From Opitutia bacterium (GTDB lineage Bacteria; Verrucomicrobiota; Verrucomicrobiia; Opitutales; Seribacteraceae), in NCBI GenBank assembly GCA_018645725.1, contig JABGWD010000002.1:1-42535 (forward strand): 42,535 nucleotides of DNA, in the 5' to 3' direction. How positions within the stretch are numbered: position 1 is the first letter of the stretch; each line of letters opens with the position of its first letter. A program made the translations under genes and the position numbers. Under the pieces are notes generated by a model. It saw only the letters and a program-made list of their open reading frames with translations. It did not search any database and was not told the origin of the DNA. Below are positions 16,368-24,635 of the stretch, in pieces.

Positions 16368-17672
16368 ATGAAACGCTTCGCCCTCTTTCTCCTTATTCCG
16401 GCAATCCTTTATGGTGCCGATTCGTGGCCCCAATGGCGTGGACCGGATGCAAACGGACATGCCGGCAAAGGGGGATACCCCGCGGAATGGAACAAGCAAA
16501 AAAACGTTGCCTGGAAGTCCGTGCTCCCGGGACGCGGTCATTCCTCGCCCATCCATGAGGATGGCTTAATCTGGATAACGACCGCAATCGAGACCCCGGC
16601 ATCAGAGGCTGAGAAAAAGGAAAGGCTCAAGGAAAACAAGGGGTTACCCACGGTCATCGTCCTTTCCAAGGTAAGCCTGCGGGCCCTGCAAATCGATCCA
16701 AAGTCGGGCAAGGTCCTGCAAAACGTGGAGGTTTTTGAGAAGAAACAACCCCAATGGGTTCATAAGCTCAACAGTTACGCTTCCCCCACCCCGGTCATCG
16801 AGGACGGAAAGATCTACTTCCACTTCGGAGCCTACGGGAATGCATGCATCGATGCCAAGTCGGGCAAGATCCTTTGGAAAAACGCCGACAAGGCCCTTTG
16901 GGTAATGCACGAGAACGGGCCCGGCAGCTCACCCCTGATCTGGGATAATCTGATGATCTTCCATCTCGACGGGAGCGACAAACAAAACATCGTCGCCCTG
17001 TACAAAGACAGTGGAAAAATCGCATGGAAGACCAAGCGCTCGGGTGAACTCAGGGAAAATCCCCAACTCCAGAAATCCTACTCCACTCCAATCGTGGAAA
17101 CCTTTAATGGCAAACCCGTCCTCATTTCATGCAGCGCCGACTGGGTTTACGGATACGACCCGAGAAACGGGAAGGAATTGTGGAAGATCAAGTACGGCCA
17201 CCTCGGGTTTTCCAACGTCGCTCGTCCCGTCACCGGCCACGGGATGATCTACCTCTCAACCTGTTTCATGAAGGCGGAAATTCTAGCCTTTCGCTACGAG
17301 GGGCTGAAAACTCCCAAGCTTGTATGGAGGCTCGACAGGGGGCCGAAAATGCCGTCCCCCATCCTCGTTGGAAAGGAGCTCTACGTGGTCAACGACGGGG
17401 GCATCCTCACCTGTGTCGATGCCATTACGGGCGATCTTAACTGGCGCGAACGGCTGGACGGGGAATTCAGTTCCTCCCCGACCTACGCAGGCGGGCTACT
17501 CTACTTTTCCGATCGGGCCGGCGTAACGACGGTCATCAAGCCGGGCAAGACCCTGAAAGTGGTTAGCAAAAACGAGCTCGACGGAACCGCCCACATGGCC
17601 AGTTTCGCACCCTTTGGAAAATCCTTCCTCGTGCGGACCAACGAGGCCCTCTACCGAATTGGCTCCCTCTGA
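16368..17672 (+). CDS. Secreted PQQ-like beta-propeller repeat protein
   Basis: 434 residues with a short signal peptide (MKRFALFLLIPAILYGA). The mature start W-P-Q-W-R-G-P-D-A-N-G-H-A-G matches the first propeller of the window, as do L-N-S-Y-A-S-P-T-P-V-I-E-D-G-K and F-H-F-G-A-Y-G-N-A. Blade signatures include D-A-K-S-G-K-I-L-W, Y-K-D-S-G-K-I-A-W and D-P-R-N-G-K-E-L-W. Compared with the 524-1762 product it has an insertion of about 20 charged residues (around 65-85) in the first blades. No catalytic or heme motif is seen; a periplasmic or outer-surface binding role is inferred. It follows the DUF3500-DUF1080 gene by 18 nt, the third instance of a DUF1080-propeller pair in this window. Confidence 0.9.
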   Translation: MKRFALFLLIPAILYGADSWPQWRGPDANGHAGKGGYPAEWNKQKNVAWKSVLPGRGHSSPIHEDGLIWITTAIETPASEAEKKERLKENKGLPTVIVLSKVSLRALQIDPKSGKVLQNVEVFEKKQPQWVHKLNSYASPTPVIEDGKIYFHFGAYGNACIDAKSGKILWKNADKALWVMHENGPGSSPLIWDNLMIFHLDGSDKQNIVALYKDSGKIAWKTKRSGELRENPQLQKSYSTPIVETFNGKPVLISCSADWVYGYDPRNGKELWKIKYGHLGFSNVARPVTGHGMIYLSTCFMKAEILAFRYEGLKTPKLVWRLDRGPKMPSPILVGKELYVVNDGGILTCVDAITGDLNWRERLDGEFSSSPTYAGGLLYFSDRAGVTTVIKPGKTLKVVSKNELDGTAHMASFAPFGKSFLVRTNEALYRIGSL

Positions 17673-17781
17673 ACAAGGGGTTCCCTGAGTTCTGACTTTT
17701 TCTTTACCCCTTTCGATAAAGTACTGAAAACAGCAAGGATTCCTTTGACCTGAATCGGTTGAACGTCTTAGGTTCTCGATA

Positions 17782-19149
17782 GTGCTAAGCGTAGTTGGAA
17801 AGCCCTCGGGTAAATTTTGCGATGGCCTGTCCCGCAGGTCATTTCTCTCCATTGGCTCGCTCGGCATAGCCGGGGCCACCCTGCCCCGCCTGTTGCAGGC
17901 CGAAGACCGTGCCGGAACCGGTCGCTCCCACAAGGCGATCATCAACGTCCTGCTCCCCGGAGGTCCTCCCCACCAGGACATGTTTGACTTGAAACCCGAT
18001 GCCCCTTCGGACGTGCGGGGTGAATTCAAGCCCATCTCGACCAACGTTCCCGGTATCCAAGTGGGCGAACTCTTTCCCAGAATGGCCGGCATGATGGACA
18101 AGTTCACCATCATCCGCTCGATGATCGATTCGCAAGGCGGACACGACCTTTACCAATGCCTGACCGGGCATCCCCGGAATACCCGTGGATTTGCCGGAGG
18201 GCTTCCTTCGACCGGAGCTTGGGTATCCAACGCCAAGGGGCAATCCGACACAGGCGTACCGGCGCATCTCACTCTCATGTACCCGACCAGCCACAACCAA
18301 TGGGGCGACCCGGGCGATGGCGGGTTTCTCGGGAAGGCCCACGGACCCTTCCGCCTGGTTGGAGGGAAGGATGACAAATCCTCCGTCCAGAGCGCATCGA
18401 ACATGGTCCTCAACGACCTCTCCCTCGAACGTCTGCAGGATCGGCATGCCCTGAGGAAATCCTTCGACCACTTCAGACGAAAGGTTGAAAGAACCGCTTC
18501 CCTCGGAGGCTACGAGGAGTACGAGGAAAAAGCCTTGGGCATTCTCTCGTCATCCGCATTGTCCGATGCTCTCGATTTGTCCAAGGAAGATCCGAAGACC
18601 ATTGAAAGGTATGGGAAACCGGATCCCGAATGGCGGGCCGACGGGGCACCCAAGATGACGACTAATTTTCTTCTCGCCCGCCGACTCGTCGAGGCGGGCG
18701 CCCGGTACGTCTCTCTCAATTTCAGCCGGTGGGACTGGCACAGTGGAAACTTCAAGCGCGGGCGCGAAGACATGCCCCTGCTCGATCAGGCCCTTTCCTC
18801 ACTCGTCGAGGACTTGCACGAACGGGGACTCGACCGCGACGTCAGCGTGGTCTGTTGGGGAGAATTCGGGAGGACCCCGAAAATCAATGCGAAGGGTGGA
18901 AGAGATCATTGGCCCAAGGCGAACTTTTGCCTATTGGCCGGTGGCGGCATGCGTAACGGACAAGTGATTGGCTCGACCGACAAGCAGGCAGCTGAACCGG
19001 ACGACCGACCGGTCCGCTTCAAGGAAGTCTTTTCCACGCTCTTTCACCAGATGGGGATCTCCCCCACTCATGACCGGGCCTTCGACCTGCAAGGCCGGCC
19101 CCACTACCCGGTCGACCCCCAAGCCAAGCCTCTCGCCGAGCTTATTTAG
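17782..19149 (+). CDS. DUF1501 family protein with Tat signal
   Basis: 455 residues starting with GTG at 17782. The leader carries S-R-R-S-F-L-S-I-G (17-25) and a hydrophobic G-I-A-G-A-T-L segment, a twin-arginine signal. The body matches DUF1501 (alkaline phosphatase/sulfatase-like fold): L-P-G-G-P-P-H-Q-D-M-F-D, S-Q-G-G-H-D-L-Y-Q, G-E-F-G-R-T-P-K-I-N and G-R-D-H-W-P are all present. Function is not established for the family. In PVC bacteria these genes usually sit next to DUF1549/DUF1553 cytochrome genes, which are missing here. The gene converges with the first sulfatase and overlaps it by 8 nt. Start choice is moderately uncertain because no ATG is near; the Tat motif supports it. Confidence 0.9.
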   Translation: MLSVVGKPSGKFCDGLSRRSFLSIGSLGIAGATLPRLLQAEDRAGTGRSHKAIINVLLPGGPPHQDMFDLKPDAPSDVRGEFKPISTNVPGIQVGELFPRMAGMMDKFTIIRSMIDSQGGHDLYQCLTGHPRNTRGFAGGLPSTGAWVSNAKGQSDTGVPAHLTLMYPTSHNQWGDPGDGGFLGKAHGPFRLVGGKDDKSSVQSASNMVLNDLSLERLQDRHALRKSFDHFRRKVERTASLGGYEEYEEKALGILSSSALSDALDLSKEDPKTIERYGKPDPEWRADGAPKMTTNFLLARRLVEAGARYVSLNFSRWDWHSGNFKRGREDMPLLDQALSSLVEDLHERGLDRDVSVVCWGEFGRTPKINAKGGRDHWPKANFCLLAGGGMRNGQVIGSTDKQAAEPDDRPVRFKEVFSTLFHQMGISPTHDRAFDLQGRPHYPVDPQAKPLAELI

Positions 19150-20527
19150 AAGCTTTTCTCAAGTTCGAGAATACGTTCCCCGTCGGCTTGGCTGGCAAGG
19201 CGGACTGCCACTTCCTGATCTTGGCAAGCAAGTCGTTCACGACTTCGGGTTTCTCATCCTTGAGGTCATTCTTTTCCAAGGGATCCTTTTCGAGATCAAA
19301 AAGTTCGCAATGCGAAAGATCGTTATTCGCCACCAGTTTCCACTGCATGCTCGCGACAGCGTAGGACACCCAATGGTCGGGCTTCGATTCCCGAGGAGGC
19401 CAAGCCGCTCCGATTTTCCAATACAGGGGCTTGGTCCGTTTCGAATTACCATTCCCCTTGAGGGTGGCCACTTGGCTTATCCCGTCGGGCTTGTACGAAC
19501 GGGGTAGTTTGACCCCGGCAAGCTCGCAAAAGGTGGGCAGAAGATCGACCGCCGAAAGAATGGAGGACTTGTCCACCTTTCCGGCAGGCACTTTCCCTGG
19601 CCACCTAGCGATGAAAGGCACGCCTATGCCACCCTCCAGGAGGGCTCCCTTGTAGGCCCTACGGCCTCCCGTAATTCCCTTGGCCGCGGCGATTCCGTAT
19701 CCCAGTCCGGTGGCTGAATCGTAACCGAGAGTCAAGGGCGCGTCCTTGGCCCCGCGGGCGGGTCCGTTGTCTGAACTAAAGATTACCAAGGTATCCTTGG
19801 TCAGGTTCAACCGGTCCAAGGCGTCGAGCAGTTGCCCTATCCTCAAGTCGGCATGAAAGAGAGTCGCTGCATAGATCGCATCCTTCTCCCCGAGCTTGGC
19901 AAAGCGCTTCTGAAGCTTGGGGTCGACGTGAAAGGGTGTGTGTGGTTCATGCATCCACAGGTTGATGAAGAAAGGTTTTCCCTTGGCCTGGCTTTTCTCG
20001 ATGAAAGGGATGGCGCTCTTGACGTCGTCATGGACGTACATCTGGGGTCCGGAACAATTGAAGGCTCCGTAATCGTCATACCCATATTCGGTTAGGAAAG
20101 GAGCGTCGGGAATCATGTCGTTGGCGAGGTGCCATTTGCCATAGTGGGCAGTGGCATACCCCGCCTTTTTGAGAAAGCGAGATAGCATGGGAGCCTTGGG
20201 ATCAAGCCAGTCGGGCATGTTTCTCTTCTGGTTGCTCGGGACCCAGGCAAAGTGCCCGTCAATATTGTAACGGGCGGGGAAATGGCCCGTCATGACGGCG
20301 GTCCGGCTAGGCGAACAAACCCCGCTTGCTACCGTAAAGCGGTGAAAGTCGGTCCCCTCCTTGGCCAAGCGGTCGATATTGGGGGTTTCCAGGTAAGGAT
20401 GCTCATGGCACCCGAGGTCCCCCCATCCCCAGTCATCCGCGAAGATGAAGATGATGTTCGGGCCTTTGCCCTGAAGGAAGGACAAGCTGCAAACAAGGGA
20501 GAGGATGAAAAGAAGTGTTCTAATCAT
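19142..20527 (-). CDS. Secreted formylglycine-dependent sulfatase (S1 family)
   Basis: 461 residues with a signal peptide (first 20 residues). Hallmarks of type I sulfatases are visible: metal-binding D31-D32 in F-A-D-D-W-G-W-G-D, the formylglycine motif C71-S-P-S-R-T-A-V-M-T-G, G-K-W-H-L, H-E-P-H-T-P-F and S-S-D-N-G-P. Cys71 would be converted to formylglycine by a maturase that is not encoded in this window. The likely role is removing sulfate esters from a polysaccharide or oligosaccharide in the periplasm; the subfamily cannot be fixed by eye. The gene lies 28 nt downstream of the second sulfatase on the same strand, so the two form an operon. Its stop overlaps the convergent DUF1501 gene by 8 nt. 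Confidence 0.94.
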   Translation of the reverse strand: MIRTLLFILSLVCSLSFLQGKGPNIIFIFADDWGWGDLGCHEHPYLETPNIDRLAKEGTDFHRFTVASGVCSPSRTAVMTGHFPARYNIDGHFAWVPSNQKRNMPDWLDPKAPMLSRFLKKAGYATAHYGKWHLANDMIPDAPFLTEYGYDDYGAFNCSGPQMYVHDDVKSAIPFIEKSQAKGKPFFINLWMHEPHTPFHVDPKLQKRFAKLGEKDAIYAATLFHADLRIGQLLDALDRLNLTKDTLVIFSSDNGPARGAKDAPLTLGYDSATGLGYGIAAAKGITGGRRAYKGALLEGGIGVPFIARWPGKVPAGKVDKSSILSAVDLLPTFCELAGVKLPRSYKPDGISQVATLKGNGNSKRTKPLYWKIGAAWPPRESKPDHWVSYAVASMQWKLVANNDLSHCELFDLEKDPLEKNDLKDEKPEVVNDLLAKIRKWQSALPAKPTGNVFSNLRKASK

Positions 20528-20555
20528 GATGGGAAAGTATTTGATTGGCTAAGGA

Positions 20556-22031
20556 TCAGTCGATTACCCGCAGGGGAAATTCCTTGGAGGGAACGTGTTG
20601 TTCTTCCATCAGCTTTTTGAGCCGTTTCACAATGTCAGGATTTTTCGAAGCCAAGTCCTTGCTTTCGCTCACATCCTTGTCCAAGTCGTAAAGCTCGATC
20701 TTCAAGGGATCGTGATTCTTTCCCTTGCGGAGCATCTTCTGGCGGATCGCTTTCCACTTGCCCACCCAGACCGCTTGTTGCCCCCCGTATCCGGAAAACT
20801 CACGGTAAAGAAAGGCGCGCGGTTCTTGTTTCTTACCAAGCAAGGCGGGTGCAATGCTTACGCCGTCTCGATTCTTGGGCATCGGTTTCTTGACACCGAC
20901 CAGTTCGTGAATGGTCACCATCCAGTCCTCAAGACCAGTCACCAGCCCGGACTGGCTGCCAGCCTTCACTTTGCCCGGCCACTTGACGATCAAGGGCACC
21001 CGGATACCTCCCTCGTAGAGCGACCCCTTCAACCCGCGCAATTTGCCCACGCTCTCGAAGAAATCATAATCCACCTCGAGTTTGAGGTGGGTCGTTCCAT
21101 TATCGGACGTGAAGATCACGATCGTGTCCTTGGTCAGTCCCAGGTCCTCGACCAGGTCGAGCACACGCCCGATATAGGTATCCATTCTGGTGATCATGGC
21201 GGCGTAGGCGGCCCGGGGGGGAAAGTGCGGAGTGTAGCCGTAACCCTGATGGCGGCTGAAAGGAGGGTCGTTCCATTTTTGAGCCAAGTAAGGTTTGAGC
21301 TCTTCATCCGGAACGTGAAGGGCAACGTGTGGGATCACGGTCGGATAATAGAGAAAGAAGGGCTTGTCCTTGTTCTTGCGGACGAACTTGAGGGCCTCCT
21401 CATTGATCCGGTCAGGAGCGTATTCCTTGCCTTTGAAAACGTCGTAACTGCGCGGATCGCTGGGATCGGAGCCCTTGGGCAAGGAGGCATGCCCGGGAAC
21501 CGGAGGTTCGTTGTTCAAGGGTACGCGCTTAAGATCGCTCCAAAGGTAGTTCGGGTAGTAGCTATGAGCGTGGCGCTGACAATGGTACCCGAAGAAACGA
21601 TCGAATCCCTGATGAATGGGATCGCCTTCGGAACCTGACCCTCCCAAGCCCCATTTCCCAAAGGCGCCCGTTGCATACCCTTCGCTCTTGAGCACTTCGG
21701 CGATGGTAATCTCCTTCTTGGGAATCGGACGTTGCCCCTCGGGCTTGATCTCGCCGTTGTTTCGGATAAAGGCATGCCCGGGGTGCTTGCCCGTCATGAG
21801 CGTGCAACGGGACGGGGCGCAAACCGCATTACCGGAATAGTTCCGGCTAAAAGACATCCCTTCCTTGGCCAATTCGTCCAGGCGGGGAGTCTTGATCTTT
21901 TTCTGTCCGTAACTGCCAAGCTCGGCATAGCCCAAGTCGTCGGCCATGATGAGAATGACGTTTGGCTTGCGGGCAAAGGATGCGGAGGCAAAGACAAGAA
22001 GGGATAAGAATAGGCAGGGAATGTATTTCAT
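20556..22031 (-). CDS. Secreted formylglycine-dependent sulfatase (arylsulfatase A-like)
   Basis: 491 residues from ATG 22031, chosen because it starts the signal peptide MKYIPCLFLSLLVFASASFA; an ATG at 22070 would add 13 residues ahead of it. Motifs: I-M-A-D-D-L-G-Y-A-E-L-G (metal Asp pair 31-32), formylglycine site C71-A-P-S-R-C-T-L-M-T-G-K-H-P-G-H, G-K-W-G-L-G-G-S-G-S-E-G, and F-T-S-D-N-G-T-T. G-K-W-G replaces the more usual G-K-W-H, a variation known in arylsulfatase A-like subfamilies. The C-terminus has L-Y-D-L-D-K-D-x-S-E-S-K-D-L-A, typical of sulfatase tails. It is first in a two-gene minus-strand operon and divergent from the ThuA gene, with a shared 108-nt promoter region. Confidence 0.94.
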   Translation of the reverse strand: MKYIPCLFLSLLVFASASFARKPNVILIMADDLGYAELGSYGQKKIKTPRLDELAKEGMSFSRNYSGNAVCAPSRCTLMTGKHPGHAFIRNNGEIKPEGQRPIPKKEITIAEVLKSEGYATGAFGKWGLGGSGSEGDPIHQGFDRFFGYHCQRHAHSYYPNYLWSDLKRVPLNNEPPVPGHASLPKGSDPSDPRSYDVFKGKEYAPDRINEEALKFVRKNKDKPFFLYYPTVIPHVALHVPDEELKPYLAQKWNDPPFSRHQGYGYTPHFPPRAAYAAMITRMDTYIGRVLDLVEDLGLTKDTIVIFTSDNGTTHLKLEVDYDFFESVGKLRGLKGSLYEGGIRVPLIVKWPGKVKAGSQSGLVTGLEDWMVTIHELVGVKKPMPKNRDGVSIAPALLGKKQEPRAFLYREFSGYGGQQAVWVGKWKAIRQKMLRKGKNHDPLKIELYDLDKDVSESKDLASKNPDIVKRLKKLMEEQHVPSKEFPLRVID

Positions 22032-22139
22032 CCAAGAAGTCCTTGAGCAAGAAATCAAAAAGAACAACATGAAAGAACTTTACCATCGGAATTTAACGGC
22101 TAGGCTAGAATGATCGCACGAACCCATACCCAACCCTCC

Positions 22140-23117
22140 ATGACTACAATGAAACCCGTTTTCAAACCAATCGTCCTCTTCGCCCTGTCTTGGGTATTCT
22201 CACTCGTACCCGCTCATGCGGCCAAGGTCGTCTTCCTTCACGGCGGACGCAGTCACGCATCCGGGGATCATGAGTTCAGGGCGGGATCGCATTTGCTGGC
22301 CAAGCATTTCAATGCCCAGAAAAAAGTATCCATCCAAGCCTCCATCCATGCGGGGTGGCCAAAGGACGAATCCATCCTCGACGATGCGGACGCCATCGTG
22401 ATCTATGCAGATGGAACCAGCGTGATCGGAAAGGGTTGGGAAAAGATGGATCAGTTGGTAAAGAAGAACAAGGTCGGGGTGGTCTTCATGCATTACGCCG
22501 TGCATCCCAGCGTGGACAAGGGGGAACAATACTACCTTCCGTGGATTGGCGGATTTTTTAAGAACGGGGTTTCCGTAAACCCATTCTGGCGGGCCAAGAT
22601 CAAACCCATGAAAGGGCACGAAACCGCGCAGGGAGTTGGTCCGATCGATGCGGTCGACGAGTTCTACTTCAATATCGAGTACCACCCCAAGGCCCTGCCC
22701 CTTGGCACCGCAACTCCAACCGAAAAGAACCTCCACCACATCAACAACCTATGGACCCAGAAGGGATTTCTGGCCAAGGGAAAGAAACAATCCCTGCTCT
22801 GGGGAATCGTCCGTCCTGACGGCGGGAGAGGAGCCGGTTTTACGGGCGGGCACCATCACCGCAACTGGGCCATCGACGGCTACCGTACGCTCGTCATGAA
22901 CACCATTGCATGGGCGGCCGGTGAGAAAGTTCCATCTGGTGGCGTACCCACCTACAAAGTCACGGAAGACGAGCTCAACGAGCAACTCGATGACTATGGC
23001 GCCAGAACAAACCGGGTAAAGTTACCGACCGTGGCGGACGTCACCTTCACCCCCGGGCCCTGGCGGACCCCCGAGGAACACGCCGCATCGCGCAGGAAGC
23101 CCAAAAAGAAGAAATAG
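22140..23117 (+). CDS. Secreted ThuA-like domain protein
   Basis: 325 residues from ATG 22140 (ATG 22149 three codons later is equally good); signal peptide ends near V-P-A-H-A-A. The ThuA-like fold (class I glutamine-amidotransferase-like, PF06283) is indicated by V-V-F-L-H-G-G-R-S-H-A-S-G-D-H-E-F at the mature N-terminus, D-A-D-A-I-V-I-Y-A-D-G, G-V-V-F-M-H-Y-A-V-H, and G-R-G-A-G-F-T-G-G-H-H-H-R-N-W. ThuA proteins were named from a trehalose/sucrose utilisation locus and are linked to 3-keto-sugar metabolism, which fits the DUF1080 and Gfo/Idh neighbours. The C-terminus is a lysine-rich tail (R-R-K-P-K-K-K-K). It is followed by 129 nt and two DUF1080 genes. Confidence 0.88.
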   Translation: MTTMKPVFKPIVLFALSWVFSLVPAHAAKVVFLHGGRSHASGDHEFRAGSHLLAKHFNAQKKVSIQASIHAGWPKDESILDDADAIVIYADGTSVIGKGWEKMDQLVKKNKVGVVFMHYAVHPSVDKGEQYYLPWIGGFFKNGVSVNPFWRAKIKPMKGHETAQGVGPIDAVDEFYFNIEYHPKALPLGTATPTEKNLHHINNLWTQKGFLAKGKKQSLLWGIVRPDGGRGAGFTGGHHHRNWAIDGYRTLVMNTIAWAAGEKVPSGGVPTYKVTEDELNEQLDDYGARTNRVKLPTVADVTFTPGPWRTPEEHAASRRKPKKKK

Positions 23118-23246
23118 CACCCTTTGGATGGGATTGTCTTGCTTCAAGTAAGTCATCCTGACCTTTCTTTGTCTCTTGCCAAAAGCAGTGCGCCTGCACT
23201 CTACTGATCACCAATACCCTCAAACCCTTCTAACCCAATCATTCAA

Positions 23247-23939
23247 ATGCATCGCATACTGACCATTACGCTCGCCCTCATCGCGTCTTCATTCCTCAAC
23301 GCCAAGCATCACAAATCGAGTGAGCTCAAGGCCATCTTTGACGGCAAGACACTCGAAGGATGGACACAAAAGAACGGCACGGCCACTTACGTAGTCAAGG
23401 ACGGAGCAATCCTCGGTACGACCAAGGAAGGCAGTCCGAACTCCTTCCTTTGCTCAAACAAGCTCTACGGAAACTTCGAGCTCCAGTTCGAAGTCAAGCT
23501 GATCAACAACGAGCTCAACTCGGGCGTGCAAATCCGGTCCCAGACCAAGGAATTGAACGACAAGGAAAAGAAGAGAGGGGATAAGTTCGGCCGGGTAAAC
23601 GGTCCGCAAGTCGAGATCGAGGCAACCAAAGGAAAAGGCGCCGAATCCGGATATATCTACGGCGAAGCCTGTGGCGGATGGATGACCCCCAAGGACAAGC
23701 TCAAGCCACACAAGCACTTCAAGGACGGGGAATGGAACAAGTACCGCGTCTTAGCCGACGGTGCCCGCATCCAGACCTGGATCAACGGGAATCAGGTATC
23801 CGACCTCGTCGACAAGGAAAAGCTCAAGACCCACCCCAAAGGATTCATCGGCTTGCAGGTTCACGGAGTCAGGAAAGGAAGCGGTCCATACAGCGTAACT
23901 TGGCGAAATATCAAGGTTCGCGAAATTCATTCCAAGTAA
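23247..23939 (+). CDS. Secreted DUF1080 / 3-keto-disaccharide hydrolase domain protein
   Basis: 230 residues with a signal peptide (MHRILTITLALIASSFLNA) followed by K-H-H-K. The DUF1080 domain starts A-I-F-D-G-K-T-L-E-G-W (residues 29-39), with L-N-S-G-V-Q-I-R-S-Q (90-99), P-Q-V-E-I-E-A (120-126), G-E-W-N-K-Y-R and the terminal V-T-W-R-N-I-K-V-R-E-I. An extra charged loop, E-L-N-D-K-E-K-K-R-G-D-K-F-G, sits between the two core strands. It lies 21 nt before a second DUF1080 gene that also has K-H-H-K after its signal, so the pair probably arose by duplication and is co-transcribed. The family call is firm; the substrate is unknown. Confidence 0.92.
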   Translation: MHRILTITLALIASSFLNAKHHKSSELKAIFDGKTLEGWTQKNGTATYVVKDGAILGTTKEGSPNSFLCSNKLYGNFELQFEVKLINNELNSGVQIRSQTKELNDKEKKRGDKFGRVNGPQVEIEATKGKGAESGYIYGEACGGWMTPKDKLKPHKHFKDGEWNKYRVLADGARIQTWINGNQVSDLVDKEKLKTHPKGFIGLQVHGVRKGSGPYSVTWRNIKVREIHSK

Positions 23940-23960
23940 AACACCAAAGCCCTCCAGTTT

Positions 23961-24620
23961 ATGAAAAACCTAGCTCTATTTATCTTAGCATCCGCCCTCG
24001 CCCCCTTCGCCATCGCCAAACACCACAAGGGCAAGGACGGATTCGTCTCCCTTTACAACGGCAAGGACCTGACCGGGTGGAAAACCACCGGCAACTGGAT
24101 CCCCCAGAAGGACGGTTCCTTGCTCATCCAGCCCCGTCCCGGAGAAAAGGGCTGGCAGCGCTACGACGACTACCTGACCTCGGTCAAGAAGTACAAGGAC
24201 TTCGTCCTCGAGGTCGAATACAAGTATCCAAAGGGTGGCAACAGCGGCGTATACTTTCGCATCGGCGACCCCAAGGATCCCGTTAAGACAGGTATCGAGT
24301 GCCAGATTCTGGACTCCTTCGGCAAGCCCAACGACAAGATGGGCCATCACGATCATGGCGGTATCATCCGCACGGTCGGGCCGACCAAGAACATGTCGAA
24401 GAAGCCCGGAGAATGGAACAAGATGATCGTTACCTGCAAGGGTCACCACCTGCAAGTGAACCTCAACGGCGAGAAAATCATCGACCACCAACTCAACAAG
24501 AAAGGCGAAGGGAAACAATCCGGCGTCAGTGACCGCCCTTCGGAAGGATACGTTTCATTGCAGGATCACGGGGAACCCAACAACCTTCATTTCCGTAATA
24601 TCCGGATCAAGGAACTCTAA
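23961..24620 (+). CDS. Secreted DUF1080 / 3-keto-disaccharide hydrolase domain protein
   Basis: 219 residues with a signal peptide (MKNLALFILASALAPFAIA) and K-H-H-K-G-K at the mature N-terminus. Domain marks: S-L-Y-N-G-K-D-L-T-G-W (30-40), G-G-N-S-G-V-Y-F-R (92-100), G-I-E-C-Q-I-L-D-S-F-G (111-121), G-E-W-N-K-M-I-V-T-C-K-G, and D-H-G-x-x-N-N-L-H-F-R-N-I-R-I-K-E-L at the end. The histidine cluster M-G-H-H-D-H-G-G in the middle is richer than in its sisters and could bind metal, although this is inference. It is the sixth DUF1080 domain of the window and the last before the serine protease gene, which starts 15 nt downstream. Confidence 0.92.
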   Translation: MKNLALFILASALAPFAIAKHHKGKDGFVSLYNGKDLTGWKTTGNWIPQKDGSLLIQPRPGEKGWQRYDDYLTSVKKYKDFVLEVEYKYPKGGNSGVYFRIGDPKDPVKTGIECQILDSFGKPNDKMGHHDHGGIIRTVGPTKNMSKKPGEWNKMIVTCKGHHLQVNLNGEKIIDHQLNKKGEGKQSGVSDRPSEGYVSLQDHGEPNNLHFRNIRIKEL

Positions 24621-24635
24621 GACCAAGGGCCAGTC

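Noticed and set aside
14898-16556. Open frame of 552 codons on the minus strand opposite the DUF3500-DUF1080 gene
   Set aside because: It spans parts of two clear plus-strand genes, has no motif, and is rich in residues produced by reading GC-rich codons backwards.
524-17672. PQQ-dependent dehydrogenase activity for the three propellers
   Set aside because: They have only repeat blades and lack catalytic metal-site and heme motifs of quinoprotein dehydrogenases.
20595-21638. Open frame of 347 codons on the plus strand opposite the second sulfatase
   Set aside because: The minus strand carries an intact sulfatase with all catalytic motifs; the plus-strand translation shows none.
23181-23200. 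Short AGTGC/GCACT hairpin between the ThuA and DUF1080 genes as a terminator
   Set aside because: Five pairs, no T tract, so not convincing as an intrinsic terminator.
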